Source of the DNA: Cutibacterium equinum
GTDB taxonomy: Bacteria > Actinomycetota > Actinomycetes > Propionibacteriales > Propionibacteriaceae
Assembly (NCBI RefSeq): GCF_028021195.1
Contig: NZ_CP115668.1
Coordinates: 1,922,001-1,986,000, forward strand
Direction of reading: 5' to 3'
Length of the DNA: 64,000 bases
Below, in pieces: positions 29,129-38,239 of this stretch. The notes below the pieces were generated by a model. The model was given only the letters and a program-made list of their open reading frames with translations, ran no database searches and was not told where the DNA came from. The translations under genes and the position numbers were made by a program. The stretch's first letter is position 1, and every line of letters begins with the position of its first letter.

Positions 29129-30916
29129 ATGCGTTCTTTGACACGAATCCTTCGATTCACCTCGCAGCTGTGGAAGTTCTACCTCGGGGTCGTCATCTCG
29201 GCTGTCATCGTCGCCCTCACCCAGTTGGCAGTCCCCTTCGTCATTGCCCGGGCCACTGATCTCGCCGTGGCGGGCGTGCGCGGCAACGATCATCACATCC
29301 GCGACATCATGGTGCTCGCGGTGGTCATTCTCGTCCTCGATGTCGTCAACTCCCTGCTCACCAACGTCAACGGTTGGCTGGGTGACATCATGAGCGCAAA
29401 GATGCGCCAGATCCTGTCGACTCGCTACTTCACCAAACTCATGGAGCTGCCGCAATCGTGGTTCGACGAGGAACTCACCGGGTCGATCACCTCCAAGCTC
29501 ACCCGATCGATCACCAACGTCACCGACTTCGCCAAGGCCTTCTCGAACAATTTCTTCACCCTGCTGTTGACGACGGTCGCCATCCTCATCATTTCGGCCA
29601 TCTATTACTGGCCGCTGGCCCTGCTGTTGGCCATCGTTTTTCCGATTTACGTCTGGCTGACGGCCTTGACCTCACGCAACTGGCAGACCCACCAGGACGT
29701 CATCAACCACCACATCGACACCGCCGGGGGACGATTCCAGGAAGTCGTCTCCCAGATTCGCGTCGTCAAGTCCTACGTCACCGAGGCCAGCGAGCAAAAA
29801 CAGTTCAATGACCACTATGACGCCACCGTCGAGGCCACTCGACGCCAGTCCAACCACTGGCACTTCATGGACACCGTGCGGCGGGTGGTCCTCAACGTCA
29901 TCTTCTTTGGTATCTACGCCATCATCTTTGTCCGAACTGCCAAGGGATATTTCAGCGTCGGCGACATGATCCTGCTCATCCAGCTCATGATGCTGGCCCG
30001 CCAGCCGGTGCAGATGATGAGCTACATCATTGACGTCGCCCAGCGCGCGGTGGCCGGGTCGAAGGACTACTTCTCAGTCATGGAGACCCGCCCGGCCCAC
30101 GTGCCGCAGGTCGCGACGACGGCCATCCGTGAGCCCGAACCGGGTATTCCGATGATCTCCTTCGATGACACCGTCTTCAGCTACGACGGCGCCAACCGGG
30201 TCATCGACCACGTCACATTCGACGTCAATCCCGGCGAGAAGGTCGCGCTTGTGGGCGAATCTGGGGGTGGAAAGTCCACCCTGGTGAACCTGCTACTCGG
30301 CCTCTACCCGGTCACCGAGGGCACCGTCATGGTGGCCGGAAACGACATCTCCCAGGTCGCCCCCGAGGCCCTGCGACGCCGTATCGGCGTGGTCTTTCAA
30401 GACCCTGCCCTGTTCTCCGGGTCCATCCGGGAGAACATCGCCTACGGCACCGAGGCCACCGACGAGCAGATCCGCGACGCCGCCCGACGCGCCTACGCCG
30501 ACCGCTTCATCCAGCGATTCCCTCAGCAGTACGACACCCTCGTCGGGGAGCGCGGCATCAAGCTGTCGGGTGGCCAGAAACAGCGCATCTCGATTGCCCG
30601 GGCGCTGCTCAAGGATGCCCCCATCCTCGTCCTCGATGAGGCCACCTCGGCCCTGGACACCAAGTCTGAGCGCTGGGTGCAAGCTGGTCTGGAATCCCTC
30701 ATGGCCGATCGCACCAGCCTCATCATTGCCCACCGTCTCTCGACGATCTCCAGCGTTGACCGGATCGTCACCCTGGATGCCGGTCGCGTCGACGAGATCG
30801 GCACCCCGGCTGAGCTGGCCACATCCGGCGGGATTTACGCCGAATTGCTCGCTCTACAGGCCTCCAGTTCGAAGGCCGACCGCAAGCGGCTGGAGCGCTT
30901 CGGCATCAAGCTGTAA
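29129..30916 (+). CDS. ABC exporter, fused membrane and ATPase domains
   Basis: A 595-residue half-transporter. Residues 1 to about 310 are the six-helix exporter domain; the C-terminal ~240 hold the ATPase, with Walker A GESGGGKST near residue 376, signature LSGGQKQR, and Walker B ILVLDEATSALD. The protein would act as a homodimer in the MsbA/LmrA-like group. No partner half-transporter is adjacent. A TTGACA sequence at 29086-29091 could be its -35 element. A GGAGA lies just before the ATG. Its stop lies one base from the convergent menA stop. The substrate is unknown. Confidence 0.9.
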   Translation: MRSLTRILRFTSQLWKFYLGVVISAVIVALTQLAVPFVIARATDLAVAGVRGNDHHIRDIMVLAVVILVLDVVNSLLTNVNGWLGDIMSAKMRQILSTRYFTKLMELPQSWFDEELTGSITSKLTRSITNVTDFAKAFSNNFFTLLLTTVAILIISAIYYWPLALLLAIVFPIYVWLTALTSRNWQTHQDVINHHIDTAGGRFQEVVSQIRVVKSYVTEASEQKQFNDHYDATVEATRRQSNHWHFMDTVRRVVLNVIFFGIYAIIFVRTAKGYFSVGDMILLIQLMMLARQPVQMMSYIIDVAQRAVAGSKDYFSVMETRPAHVPQVATTAIREPEPGIPMISFDDTVFSYDGANRVIDHVTFDVNPGEKVALVGESGGGKSTLVNLLLGLYPVTEGTVMVAGNDISQVAPEALRRRIGVVFQDPALFSGSIRENIAYGTEATDEQIRDAARRAYADRFIQRFPQQYDTLVGERGIKLSGGQKQRISIARALLKDAPILVLDEATSALDTKSERWVQAGLESLMADRTSLIIAHRLSTISSVDRIVTLDAGRVDEIGTPAELATSGGIYAELLALQASSSKADRKRLERFGIKL

Positions 30917-30917
30917 C

Positions 30918-31793
30918 TCAGATGAGAGCCGCGACGAACAGACCTATCGAGCCCACCAGCTCGGCCAGGCCAGTGTTCTTGAGAACCGGCACGAGTGCCA
31001 TTCCGGTTGTCCTGGTGACCATGGCCTTCACCGGGGAGACGAGCAAAGCGATCATGAGCAGCCCCAGCAGGGCCCACCAGGTCGTCAAGGCCGCGACGAC
31101 GACGACACCGACGCAGGCCAGGAACACCAGAGCGAGGTAGCAGACTCGGGTTCCCTGAGGCCCCAGTTTGGTGGCCAGAGTGCGCTTGCCGCTGATGCGG
31201 TCCCCGTCGATGTCACGCAGGTTGTTGGCTACCAGTACCGCGCACGCCAGGAAACCGATGAGGCTGGCCGTCACCCACCCAGCGGCACCAACGTGATCGG
31301 TCTGGACGTAGATCGTGCCACCGACGGCCACCAATCCGAAGAAGACGAAGACGAAGACCTCCCCCAGCCCGGCATATCCATAGGGGTGAGATCCTCCGGT
31401 GTAGAACCAGGCCGCGAGGATGCACGCCAGGCCCAGGATGAGGAACCACCAGTGCCCGGTGATGATGGTGATGACCAGACCAGCCACCGCCGAGACACCG
31501 AAACACCCGAAGGCTGCAGCCTTGACGTGAGAGGGCTCGGCCACCCCGGACCCGACCAGCCGCAGCGGACCGACGCGATCCTCACCGTCGGAGCCGCGAA
31601 TGCCGTCGGAATAGTCATTGGCGAAGTTCACCCCGATGACCAGCCCCAGGGCCACCACCAGACACAGCGCCGCCAGCCCCCAGCGCGCACCGCCGGTAGC
31701 GATGGCGATCGCGGTTCCGGCGAGCACCGGCGCGATCGCGGTGGGAAGGGTGCGCGGACGCGCCCCCTCGAGCCATTGGGCTGGTGTGGCCAT
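30918..31793 (-). CDS. menA: 1,4-dihydroxy-2-naphthoate polyprenyltransferase MenA
   Basis: A 291-residue UbiA-family membrane enzyme that attaches the polyprenyl chain to dihydroxynaphthoate. The first aspartate-rich motif is NFANDYSDGIRGSD, the second is NNLRDIDGDRISGKRTLA, and about eight or nine membrane helices are visible. The N-terminal WLEGARPRTLPTAIAPVLAGTA is a MenA hallmark. ATG 31793 is preferred over an upstream TTG because AGGAG lies six bases ahead of it. It is convergent with the ABC exporter gene. Confidence 0.94.
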   Translation of the reverse strand: MATPAQWLEGARPRTLPTAIAPVLAGTAIAIATGGARWGLAALCLVVALGLVIGVNFANDYSDGIRGSDGEDRVGPLRLVGSGVAEPSHVKAAAFGCFGVSAVAGLVITIITGHWWFLILGLACILAAWFYTGGSHPYGYAGLGEVFVFVFFGLVAVGGTIYVQTDHVGAAGWVTASLIGFLACAVLVANNLRDIDGDRISGKRTLATKLGPQGTRVCYLALVFLACVGVVVVAALTTWWALLGLLMIALLVSPVKAMVTRTTGMALVPVLKNTGLAELVGSIGLFVAALI

Positions 31794-31990
31794 GGACAAC
31801 TCCTAAAGTGGACGGTGAGGACGTGACCGTGACGTCATGACGGCGCTGCACCGCAGACGCCCCGGAGCATGCGCCACCCGCGACGATATCGCCGCTGCAC
31901 GTTCAACCTCACATCAGCAGGAATTACGGAAACGGTACATACTTTCTGGTATCCCCACACATCCCATCGACCTTGGCAGGAGCCTCTTCC

Positions 31991-33277
31991 GTGAGAACCA
32001 TGTTCGCCAGCCTGGCGGTTCCGAACTATCGGATCTACTTCTCAGGCTCCCTCATGACGAACATGGGACAGTGGATGGCCCGTACCGCCCAGTCGTGGCT
32101 GGTGCTGGTCATCCTCACCCACGGCAACGCAGCCATGCTGGGCTGGGTGATGGCGGTGAACTTCGCCCCCATCCTCCTCATCACCCCGTGGGCCGGGGCC
32201 CTGGCTGACCGGATGTCCAAGCGCCGCATCATGGTGGCCGCCCAGATCGTCCTGGCCATTGACGCCGCGATCCTGTCGGCCCTCGTGCTCACCGGGGCCG
32301 TCAAACTATGGATGGTCTTCGTCCTGTCAGTCATGGACGGTATCGCCGGGGCCTTCTACAGCCCTGCTGCTCAGGCCTTCGTCTCCGAGCTCGTGCCACG
32401 AAAGAACCTGCCCAACGCGGTGAGCCTCAACTCGGCCTCCTTCAACGGGGCCCGCCTGCTCGGACCTGGCCTGGGTGGACTACTCATCGCCGCCGTCGGC
32501 GTCGGCTGGGTCATGGCCATCGACGTCGTCTGCTTCATCGGGTTCATCACCACCCTGCTGTTCATCAAGGCTGAGCGTCTCTACACCTCCCCACCACCGG
32601 CGGAGAAGGCCCGAGTGCGCGACGGTGTCCGCTACGTCAGGCGTCGCCCCGACCTCGTCATCCTGCTGGCCATCGGGTTCATGATGGGAACCTTCGGCTT
32701 CAACTTCAACATCTCCGATGCCGTCATGGCGACTCAGGCCTTCGGCAAGGGGTCTGGCGAGTACGGTCTGCTCGGGTCCCTCATGGGTATCGGCTCGATG
32801 GCTGCCGCCCTGGGATCGGCTCGACGCAGGCCCCGGCTGCGTTGGGTCGAGCTCGCCTTGCTGGTTTACAGCGTCAGCATGGGTCTGTCGGCCCTGGCCC
32901 CGAACTACGCCACCTTCGCCGTCCTCAAGATCTTCGTCGGCTGGGGGGCCATCTCGACCCTCATCACCGCCAACGCCATGGTGCAGACCTCGGTCACCCC
33001 GCAGATGCGCGGGCGCGTCATGAGCCTGTGGGCGACCCTCGTGATGGGCGGCACCCCGTTCGTCTCCCCCATCGTCGGATGGATCGGCAACGCCGTCGGT
33101 CCGCGCGCCACGGTCGCATGGGGAGCGATCAGCCTGGGCATCACCTTCATCGTCATCACCGCCGTCATCATGCACAACGACAAGATCCGGGTCGTGTTTG
33201 ATCCCTCCAAGCGGGCACCGTGGCTGCGTCAGGTACGTGGCAAGGTGACGATCGACTACGTTCAGCAGACGAAGTGA
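31991..33277 (+). CDS. MFS transporter of the MFS_3/EntS-like group
   Basis: A 428-residue twelve-helix transporter. It opens with MFASLAVPNYRIYFSGSLMTNMGQWMARTAQSWLVL, typical of the MFS_3 group of exporters, and has the loop signature GALADRMSKRRIMV and a repeat of it, SARRRPRLRW, in the second half. GTG 31991 is chosen because AGGAG lies eight bases upstream and the protein then starts at the conserved RTMFASL. An earlier TTG at 31973 is in frame but has no ribosome site. It is divergent from menA. The substrate is unknown; drug or siderophore export is typical. Confidence 0.85.
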   Translation: MRTMFASLAVPNYRIYFSGSLMTNMGQWMARTAQSWLVLVILTHGNAAMLGWVMAVNFAPILLITPWAGALADRMSKRRIMVAAQIVLAIDAAILSALVLTGAVKLWMVFVLSVMDGIAGAFYSPAAQAFVSELVPRKNLPNAVSLNSASFNGARLLGPGLGGLLIAAVGVGWVMAIDVVCFIGFITTLLFIKAERLYTSPPPAEKARVRDGVRYVRRRPDLVILLAIGFMMGTFGFNFNISDAVMATQAFGKGSGEYGLLGSLMGIGSMAAALGSARRRPRLRWVELALLVYSVSMGLSALAPNYATFAVLKIFVGWGAISTLITANAMVQTSVTPQMRGRVMSLWATLVMGGTPFVSPIVGWIGNAVGPRATVAWGAISLGITFIVITAVIMHNDKIRVVFDPSKRAPWLRQVRGKVTIDYVQQTK

Positions 33278-33368
33278 GCTATTGACTCGTCCAACACCAC
33301 GTGAACACAGTCCACCATTTACCCAAACCCGTCTGGAAAACCGTGGTCAAGATGGTTCACTGGGTGCC

Positions 33369-34370
33369 ATGAAGAAACTCATCAATGCTGTTGAGGATGT
33401 CGTCGTTGATTCCCTGCGTGGCGTGGCGGCCGCCCATTCTGATTGTCTGAAAGTCGATCTCGAACACCGCATCGTGCTGCGCGCCGGCGGCCCGGTCAGC
33501 GGGAAGGTTGGCCTGGTCTCCGGTGGCGGGTCCGGCCACGAGCCGATGCACTCGGGCTATGTCGGTCGCGGAATGCTCGACGCTGCGTGCTGCGGCGAGG
33601 TGTTCACCTCCCCGGTTCCTGACCAGATTACCGAGGCCACCAAGGCCGTTGACGGTGGTGCTGGCGTGCTTCACATCGTCAAGAACTACACCGGCGACGT
33701 CATGAACTTCGACATGGCCGCCGAGATGGCCTCGATGGAGGCCGGCACCCGCGTCGAGTCCGTCGTCATTGCTGACGACGTTGCCGTGCAGGACTCCCTG
33801 TACACCGCCGGTCGCCGTGGTGTCGGCCTGACGGTCCTGGCTGAGAAGATCCTTGGTGCCGCAGCCGAGGAGAAGCGCGACCTCGACGCCCTGCTCGAGT
33901 TGGCCAGGCGGATCAATGACGGTGGCCGCTCCTTCGGCGTCGCCCTCACCTCCTGCACCGTCCCGGCCGCCGGCAAGCCCACCTTCGACCTCGGCGCCGA
34001 CGAGATGGAGTCCGGCGTCGGTATCCACGGTGAGCCCGGCCGCGAAACCGTCAAGTTGGGGACGGCCGCCGAGGTGGCTGCCCAGATCGTCGAGCCCATC
34101 CTCGCTGACCGCGATTTCACTGGGTCCCCCGTGATCGCCATGCTCAACGGAATGGGTGGAACCCCGCTCATCGAGCAATACCTGGTGTGGGGAGAGGTCG
34201 CCAAGATCCTCGAGGGCAAGGGCGTCACGGTAGCCCGCACCCTGGTCGGCAACCACATCACGAGCCTGGAGATGGCAGGATGTTCCTTGACCTTGCTCTC
34301 CGCTGACGACGATCTCCTGACGTTGTGGGATGCCCCGGTGGAGACTCCTGGACTTCGATGGGGATGCTGA
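33369..34370 (+). CDS. dhaK: Dihydroxyacetone kinase subunit DhaK (PTS-dependent)
   Basis: A 333-residue subunit that binds dihydroxyacetone covalently. GGGSGHEP is at residues 52-59, and His220 in GVGIHGEPG is the residue that forms the hemiaminal with the substrate. Length equals that of PTS-type DhaK. ATG 33369 is chosen because the family's N-terminal MKKLINAVEDVV begins there. The gene opens a dhaK-dhaL-dhaM operon in which dihydroxyacetone is phosphorylated using phosphoenolpyruvate rather than ATP. The stop shares one base with the dhaL start. Confidence 0.95.
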   Translation: MKKLINAVEDVVVDSLRGVAAAHSDCLKVDLEHRIVLRAGGPVSGKVGLVSGGGSGHEPMHSGYVGRGMLDAACCGEVFTSPVPDQITEATKAVDGGAGVLHIVKNYTGDVMNFDMAAEMASMEAGTRVESVVIADDVAVQDSLYTAGRRGVGLTVLAEKILGAAAEEKRDLDALLELARRINDGGRSFGVALTSCTVPAAGKPTFDLGADEMESGVGIHGEPGRETVKLGTAAEVAAQIVEPILADRDFTGSPVIAMLNGMGGTPLIEQYLVWGEVAKILEGKGVTVARTLVGNHITSLEMAGCSLTLLSADDDLLTLWDAPVETPGLRWGC

Positions 34371-35011
34371 TGCCTGAAATTACTGCCGCGACCGTGTCCG
34401 AGTGGCTCAAGGACTACTCGGCGGTCATCTCGGAGCACGCGAATGAGCTCACTGACCTGGATCGCCAGATCGGTGACGCCGACCACGGTTCGAACATGGC
34501 CCGCGGAATGAACGCAGTTGCCGCTCTCGACCCGCAGTCGTTCAGCAGCGCCTCCGAGTTGCTCAAGAAGGCGGGAATGACGCTGGTGAGCACCGTCGGT
34601 GGTGCTTCCGGTCCGCTGTACGGCACGTTCTTCCTGCGTCTGTCGACGGTCATCAAGACCGACGGCGAGCCCACGGCTCAGCTGCTTGCCGATGCCCTCG
34701 ATTCGGGTCTGGCCGGCATCGTGGCGCGCGGCAAGGCTGAGGTGGGCGACAAGACCCTGGTTGATGCGCTGTCTCCCGCCGTTGATGCCGCCAAGCAGGT
34801 CGCCGCAGACGGTGGCTCTGTCGCCGACGCCCTTGCCAAGGCGTCCACGGCTGCCGATGAGGGCCGTGATTCGACCATCGAGATGGTGGCTCGTCGCGGC
34901 AGGGCGTCCTACCTGGGAGAACGAAGCAAGGGACACCAGGATCCCGGAGCCACGTCGATGGCCCTGCTCGTGGAGTCCGCTGCACGCTGCCTGTCAGGAG
35001 GTCAGTCATGA
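34370..35011 (+). CDS. dhaL: Dihydroxyacetone kinase ADP-binding subunit DhaL
   Basis: A 213-residue subunit carrying the permanently bound ADP. The Mg-ADP aspartates are in LTDLDRQIGDADHGSNMARG (Asp31, Asp36, Asp38 with His39), and TVGGASGPLYGTFF and RGRASYLGERSKGHQDPGATS are the other nucleotide motifs. The ADP is rephosphorylated by DhaM, and the phosphate passes to dihydroxyacetone on DhaK. Start ATG 34370 overlaps the dhaK stop; the stop overlaps the dhaM start by four bases. Confidence 0.95.
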   Translation: MPEITAATVSEWLKDYSAVISEHANELTDLDRQIGDADHGSNMARGMNAVAALDPQSFSSASELLKKAGMTLVSTVGGASGPLYGTFFLRLSTVIKTDGEPTAQLLADALDSGLAGIVARGKAEVGDKTLVDALSPAVDAAKQVAADGGSVADALAKASTAADEGRDSTIEMVARRGRASYLGERSKGHQDPGATSMALLVESAARCLSGGQS

Positions 35012-35439
35012 GCGAGCCGAACCAGGGAGTGGGCATCGTCATCGTCTCCCACAGTCGGGCGCTGGGACGAGCCGCAGCCGACCTGGCTTCCCAGATGCTG
35101 CCCGGCCCGGAGACTCCGCCCATCGAGGTTGCCGCAGGCCTCGACGAGACCACCCTGGGCACCGACGCGGCTGCCGTGAGCGCCGCCATCGAGAAGATGG
35201 GTAGTTGTGACGGAATCCTCGTGCTGGTGGATCTTGGATCAGCGATTCTGTCGGCTGAGATGGCCCTGGAGTTCCTCGATCCGACGATCGCCAGCAAGGT
35301 GACGATTTCCACCGCCCCGCTGGTCGAGGGGGCTGTCGTCGCCGCTGTCATGGCGTCGACGGGAGCCGAGTTGGAGGTCGTCGCCGCCGAGGCGGAAAAG
35401 GCTCTGGAACCGAAAATCTCCCAGCTTTCCAACGACTGA
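35008..35439 (+). CDS. dhaM: Phosphotransfer subunit DhaM, EIIA-like domain only
   Basis: A 143-residue protein with a mannose-type EIIA fold. His15 in IVIVSHSRALG is the predicted phosphorylated residue, and VLVDLGSAILSAEMALEFL is a second family signature. It passes phosphate from HPr to the ADP of DhaL. Unlike E. coli DhaM it has no HPr-like or enzyme I-like domains, so it depends on general PTS proteins coded elsewhere. It is the last gene of the operon and is followed by a strong terminator. Confidence 0.93.
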   Translation: MSEPNQGVGIVIVSHSRALGRAAADLASQMLPGPETPPIEVAAGLDETTLGTDAAAVSAAIEKMGSCDGILVLVDLGSAILSAEMALEFLDPTIASKVTISTAPLVEGAVVAAVMASTGAELEVVAAEAEKALEPKISQLSND

Positions 35440-35455
35440 GCGCGTACTCAAACGT

Positions 35456-35490
35456 AACGGTGGTGTCCGGGTTTTCTGGACACCACCGTT
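35456..35490 (+). terminator. Intrinsic terminator after dhaM
   Basis: A perfect 13-base-pair stem, AACGGTGGTGTCC with GGACACCACCGTT, encloses a 9-base loop, 17 bases after the dhaM stop. It lies between convergent genes, so it may end transcription from both sides. Confidence 0.8.
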
Positions 35491-35533
35491 TCCATGATGT
35501 GAACGCAGCCGAGGGCTGTGGGGCCGCACACCG

Positions 35534-35992
35534 TCACAACTGCCAGTCGACCAGCCCGTCCGCGTCGAACTCGCCGGCAGGCCACACCGCCCTCACCACG
35601 CCGGCAGCCGCGAGCGCCTTGCGGCATCCCGGGCAGGGCTTGTCGGTGACGTAGGCCGTCGCCCCGACGGTGTCTCGGGTGGCGAAGAGTAGGGCATTGA
35701 CCTCGGCGTGGATGGCGATGCAAAACCCTGGCGAACCGGGAACGTCGTAGTCGGAGAAGGCTGGCACCTCGCCATATCCCAGCCGACCGCGCGGGCAGGC
35801 TCCCTCCAAACAGTCCGGACGACCGGGAGCGGCACCGTTGTAGCCTGTGGCGATGATGCGGTGCTCGTGGACGAGGAGGGCACCGACGCGACGGCGGGTG
35901 CATTTGGCCCGGGCCGCGACGGCCTCAGCTATACCCAGGAAGTACTCGTCCCAATCAGGCACCGTCACAACCTCGCCGTTGACCTCAGCCAT
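35534..35992 (-). CDS. dCMP deaminase-like zinc deaminase
   Basis: A 152-residue member of the cytidine and deoxycytidylate deaminase family. Zinc ligands are His95 in HAE (with the proton-shuttling Glu97) and Cys120 and Cys123 in KPCPGCRK. The N-terminal KCTRRRVGALLVHEHRIIATGYNG and the extra cysteine-containing loop PDCLEGACPRG match dCMP deaminase/ComEB rather than cytidine deaminase. GAGGAG lies seven bases upstream of the ATG. The substrate is probably dCMP, giving dUMP for dTMP synthesis; this is inferred from family motifs. Confidence 0.82.
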   Translation of the reverse strand: MAEVNGEVVTVPDWDEYFLGIAEAVAARAKCTRRRVGALLVHEHRIIATGYNGAAPGRPDCLEGACPRGRLGYGEVPAFSDYDVPGSPGFCIAIHAEVNALLFATRDTVGATAYVTDKPCPGCRKALAAAGVVRAVWPAGEFDADGLVDWQL

Positions 35993-36079
35993 GGGGGCTC
36001 CTCTCGCTCGTCGATCATCGTGGGTCTGCCAGAGATGTGTGTTCGACCATGACTGACCCTAGACCAGCCGTCCACGGAC

Positions 36080-37015
36080 TCAGACGTCCATGTCCTCATA
36101 GGACCGGGGGTCCTCGATCGGCTCCAAGTGGCCACTCACCCGCATTTCAGGCCATTCGGCGAGGATGTCGTCAATGAGATCCTCCATGGCGTCATGGCCC
36201 TGCTTGACCGTCCAGGACCCCGGCACGAGCATGTGGAACTCGAGGAAGCGTCGGTACCCGGCCTCCCGAGTGCGCACCGCGTGGAATTTGATGTGGTCGT
36301 TGGAACGGGCGTCCAGGAAATCCCGAATCGCCTGGTTGTCCTCCTTGGGCAAGGAGACGTCGAGCAGGGCCGTGCCGGACTGGCCGACGAGCCTGGCGCC
36401 GGTCACGAGGATGTTCACGCCCACCCCGAAAGCGACGATCGGGTCCAGGCGTTGCCAACCGGTCAGCCAGACCAGAGCGACCCCGACCAGAACCCCAACC
36501 GAGGTCCACACGTCGGTCAGTAGGTGCTTCCCATCGGCGATGAGGGTCATGGAGCGACGCTGCCGACCATTCTTGAGCAGCACCCACGCGACCACCCCAT
36601 TGACCAGCGAGGCCACCACCGAGACCAGCAAGCCGATCCCGGCGTCCTCGATGGGCTGGGGGTGGAGGAATCGCTGAATCGCGGTGTAGATGATGACCGC
36701 AGCCGCGATGAAGATCATCATCCCCTCGGCACCGGCGGAGAAATACTCGGCCTTCGAGTGCCCGAAGTGGTGATTCTTGTCCGGCGGACGGATCGAGACC
36801 TTGAGAGCGATCAGGGCGATGATGGCGGCGACGAGGTTGACGAGGGATTCCGCAGCATCCGAGAGCAGCCCCACCGATCCAGTGATGCGCCAGGCGAGGG
36901 TCTTCAGCAGGATCGTCACAGCGGCCGCAGCGATCGACAGCCATGCGAAACGACTGAGGTCTTCTGGTGGCTGGTGTCGCGGGGGCGCCTCGGGGATGTC
37001 GGGAATTGTCGTCAC
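36080..37015 (-). CDS. Cation diffusion facilitator (CDF) metal exporter
   Basis: A 311-residue CDF protein with six membrane helices and a C-terminal cytoplasmic domain. Metal-binding sites are SVGLLSDAAESLVN in helix 2 and DGKHLLTDVWTS in helix 5; the latter HxxxD pair is typical of zinc-type sites. The histidine loop NHHFGHSKAEY is also typical. GTG 37015 is preferred to an upstream TTG because the conserved region starts shortly after; there is no clear ribosome site, so the start is tentative. It is divergent from the first dehydrogenase gene. Confidence 0.87.
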   Translation of the reverse strand: MTTIPDIPEAPPRHQPPEDLSRFAWLSIAAAAVTILLKTLAWRITGSVGLLSDAAESLVNLVAAIIALIALKVSIRPPDKNHHFGHSKAEYFSAGAEGMMIFIAAAVIIYTAIQRFLHPQPIEDAGIGLLVSVVASLVNGVVAWVLLKNGRQRRSMTLIADGKHLLTDVWTSVGVLVGVALVWLTGWQRLDPIVAFGVGVNILVTGARLVGQSGTALLDVSLPKEDNQAIRDFLDARSNDHIKFHAVRTREAGYRRFLEFHMLVPGSWTVKQGHDAMEDLIDDILAEWPEMRVSGHLEPIEDPRSYEDMDV

Positions 37016-37140
37016 CCACGCATTCTGACAGCCCACACGGTGTTCTTGACAAAGGACGGTCAACGGCGAGATGCCACGTCGATGAATCGGTCAAGGTGCA
37101 TCATGGATGGACACCACGAGGACGATCTAAGGAGTTCACA

Positions 37141-38106
37141 ATGCCGATCAAGCCGCACAAGTTGGGGATCATCGGAGTCGGTCGAGTTGGAGAAGCGGTG
37201 CTCTTCGATGCCATGGCAAGTGGGATCTTCGCCCGCATCGTCCTCATCGACACCAAGGAGGGGCTGCCTGAAGGCCAGGCACTCGATCAGCATCACGCGA
37301 CTGCCGTTCCCAATATGCCCAACACCACGGTGATTGCCGGCGACTACGACGACCTGACCGACGCCGACGTCATCGTCATCGCCGCTGGGCCGTCCATTGA
37401 TCCGGCCAAGGGTCCGGCCACGGGCGCCGATCGCCGAGAACTGGCAGCCACGAATGGCCGGATCATGCGCGAGGTCATGACCGAGATCACCAAGCGCAAC
37501 CATGACGCCGCCATCATCATCTGCTCCAACCCGCTGGACGCCAACGTCCACATCGCCAGCACTGAGTTCGACCACCCGCAGGGGCTCGTCATGGGCACCG
37601 GCACCCTCTTGGACTCGGCGCGGATGTGCCGAATCATCGCAGACCACGTCGGGGTGAACCCAGAATTCGTGCGCGGCTACATGATCGGCGAGCACGGCCC
37701 GTCGGGATTCCCCCACATCAGCGGGGTCAACGTTGGTGGGGTCAGTTTCGAGGGCCTTCCGAGGGTTTTCGGCGTCGATCCGCTGGACCCCGACGACATC
37801 GCCACCCGCACCAACAATGGCGGAACGGATGTGTTCAACCTCAAGGGCTGGACGAACGCCGGGGTTGGGCAGGCCGCGATGACGATCGCGCGAGCCATCG
37901 TGCGTGACGAGCGGTCTCTCTACCCGGTCTGCACCACCCTGCACGGCCAGTACGGCCACGACGGCGACGTCTCCATGAGCACACCGTGCATCATCGGGGC
38001 CCGCGGCGTCGAGCAGATCGTCGAGGTACCCCTGAGCGAGTGGGAGCAAGGGCACCTGGCGACGACCATCCAGGCCATTCAGGACACCGTGGCTATCGCG
38101 TCTTGA
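37141..38106 (+). CDS. L-2-hydroxyacid dehydrogenase (L-lactate/L-2-hydroxyisocaproate type), copy 1
   Basis: A 321-residue NAD-dependent dehydrogenase. The NAD motif is GVGRVG at residues 12-17 with Asp37 marking NAD preference; Asp158, Arg161 and the catalytic His185 (GEHG) are present. The substrate loop GPSIDPAKGPATGADRREL is longer than in classical lactate dehydrogenase and, together with GTGTLLDSARM and FNLKGWTNAG, resembles Lactobacillus L-2-hydroxyisocaproate dehydrogenase. So branched or bulky 2-oxoacids are possible substrates. GGAG lies six bases ahead of the ATG. A closely similar gene follows after 133 bases. Confidence 0.87.
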   Translation: MPIKPHKLGIIGVGRVGEAVLFDAMASGIFARIVLIDTKEGLPEGQALDQHHATAVPNMPNTTVIAGDYDDLTDADVIVIAAGPSIDPAKGPATGADRRELAATNGRIMREVMTEITKRNHDAAIIICSNPLDANVHIASTEFDHPQGLVMGTGTLLDSARMCRIIADHVGVNPEFVRGYMIGEHGPSGFPHISGVNVGGVSFEGLPRVFGVDPLDPDDIATRTNNGGTDVFNLKGWTNAGVGQAAMTIARAIVRDERSLYPVCTTLHGQYGHDGDVSMSTPCIIGARGVEQIVEVPLSEWEQGHLATTIQAIQDTVAIAS

Positions 38107-38239
38107 CGCTGCTGGAACAGCGCACAGAGCCACTGCAGTCGTCGCGACGGGACAGGCCGTCACGAAATTGAAACATCCCCGGTAGATGATGGACGCCGTT
38201 GGTGCGTAGTGCACCAGTCGACGACTGCAGGAGGTCCCC

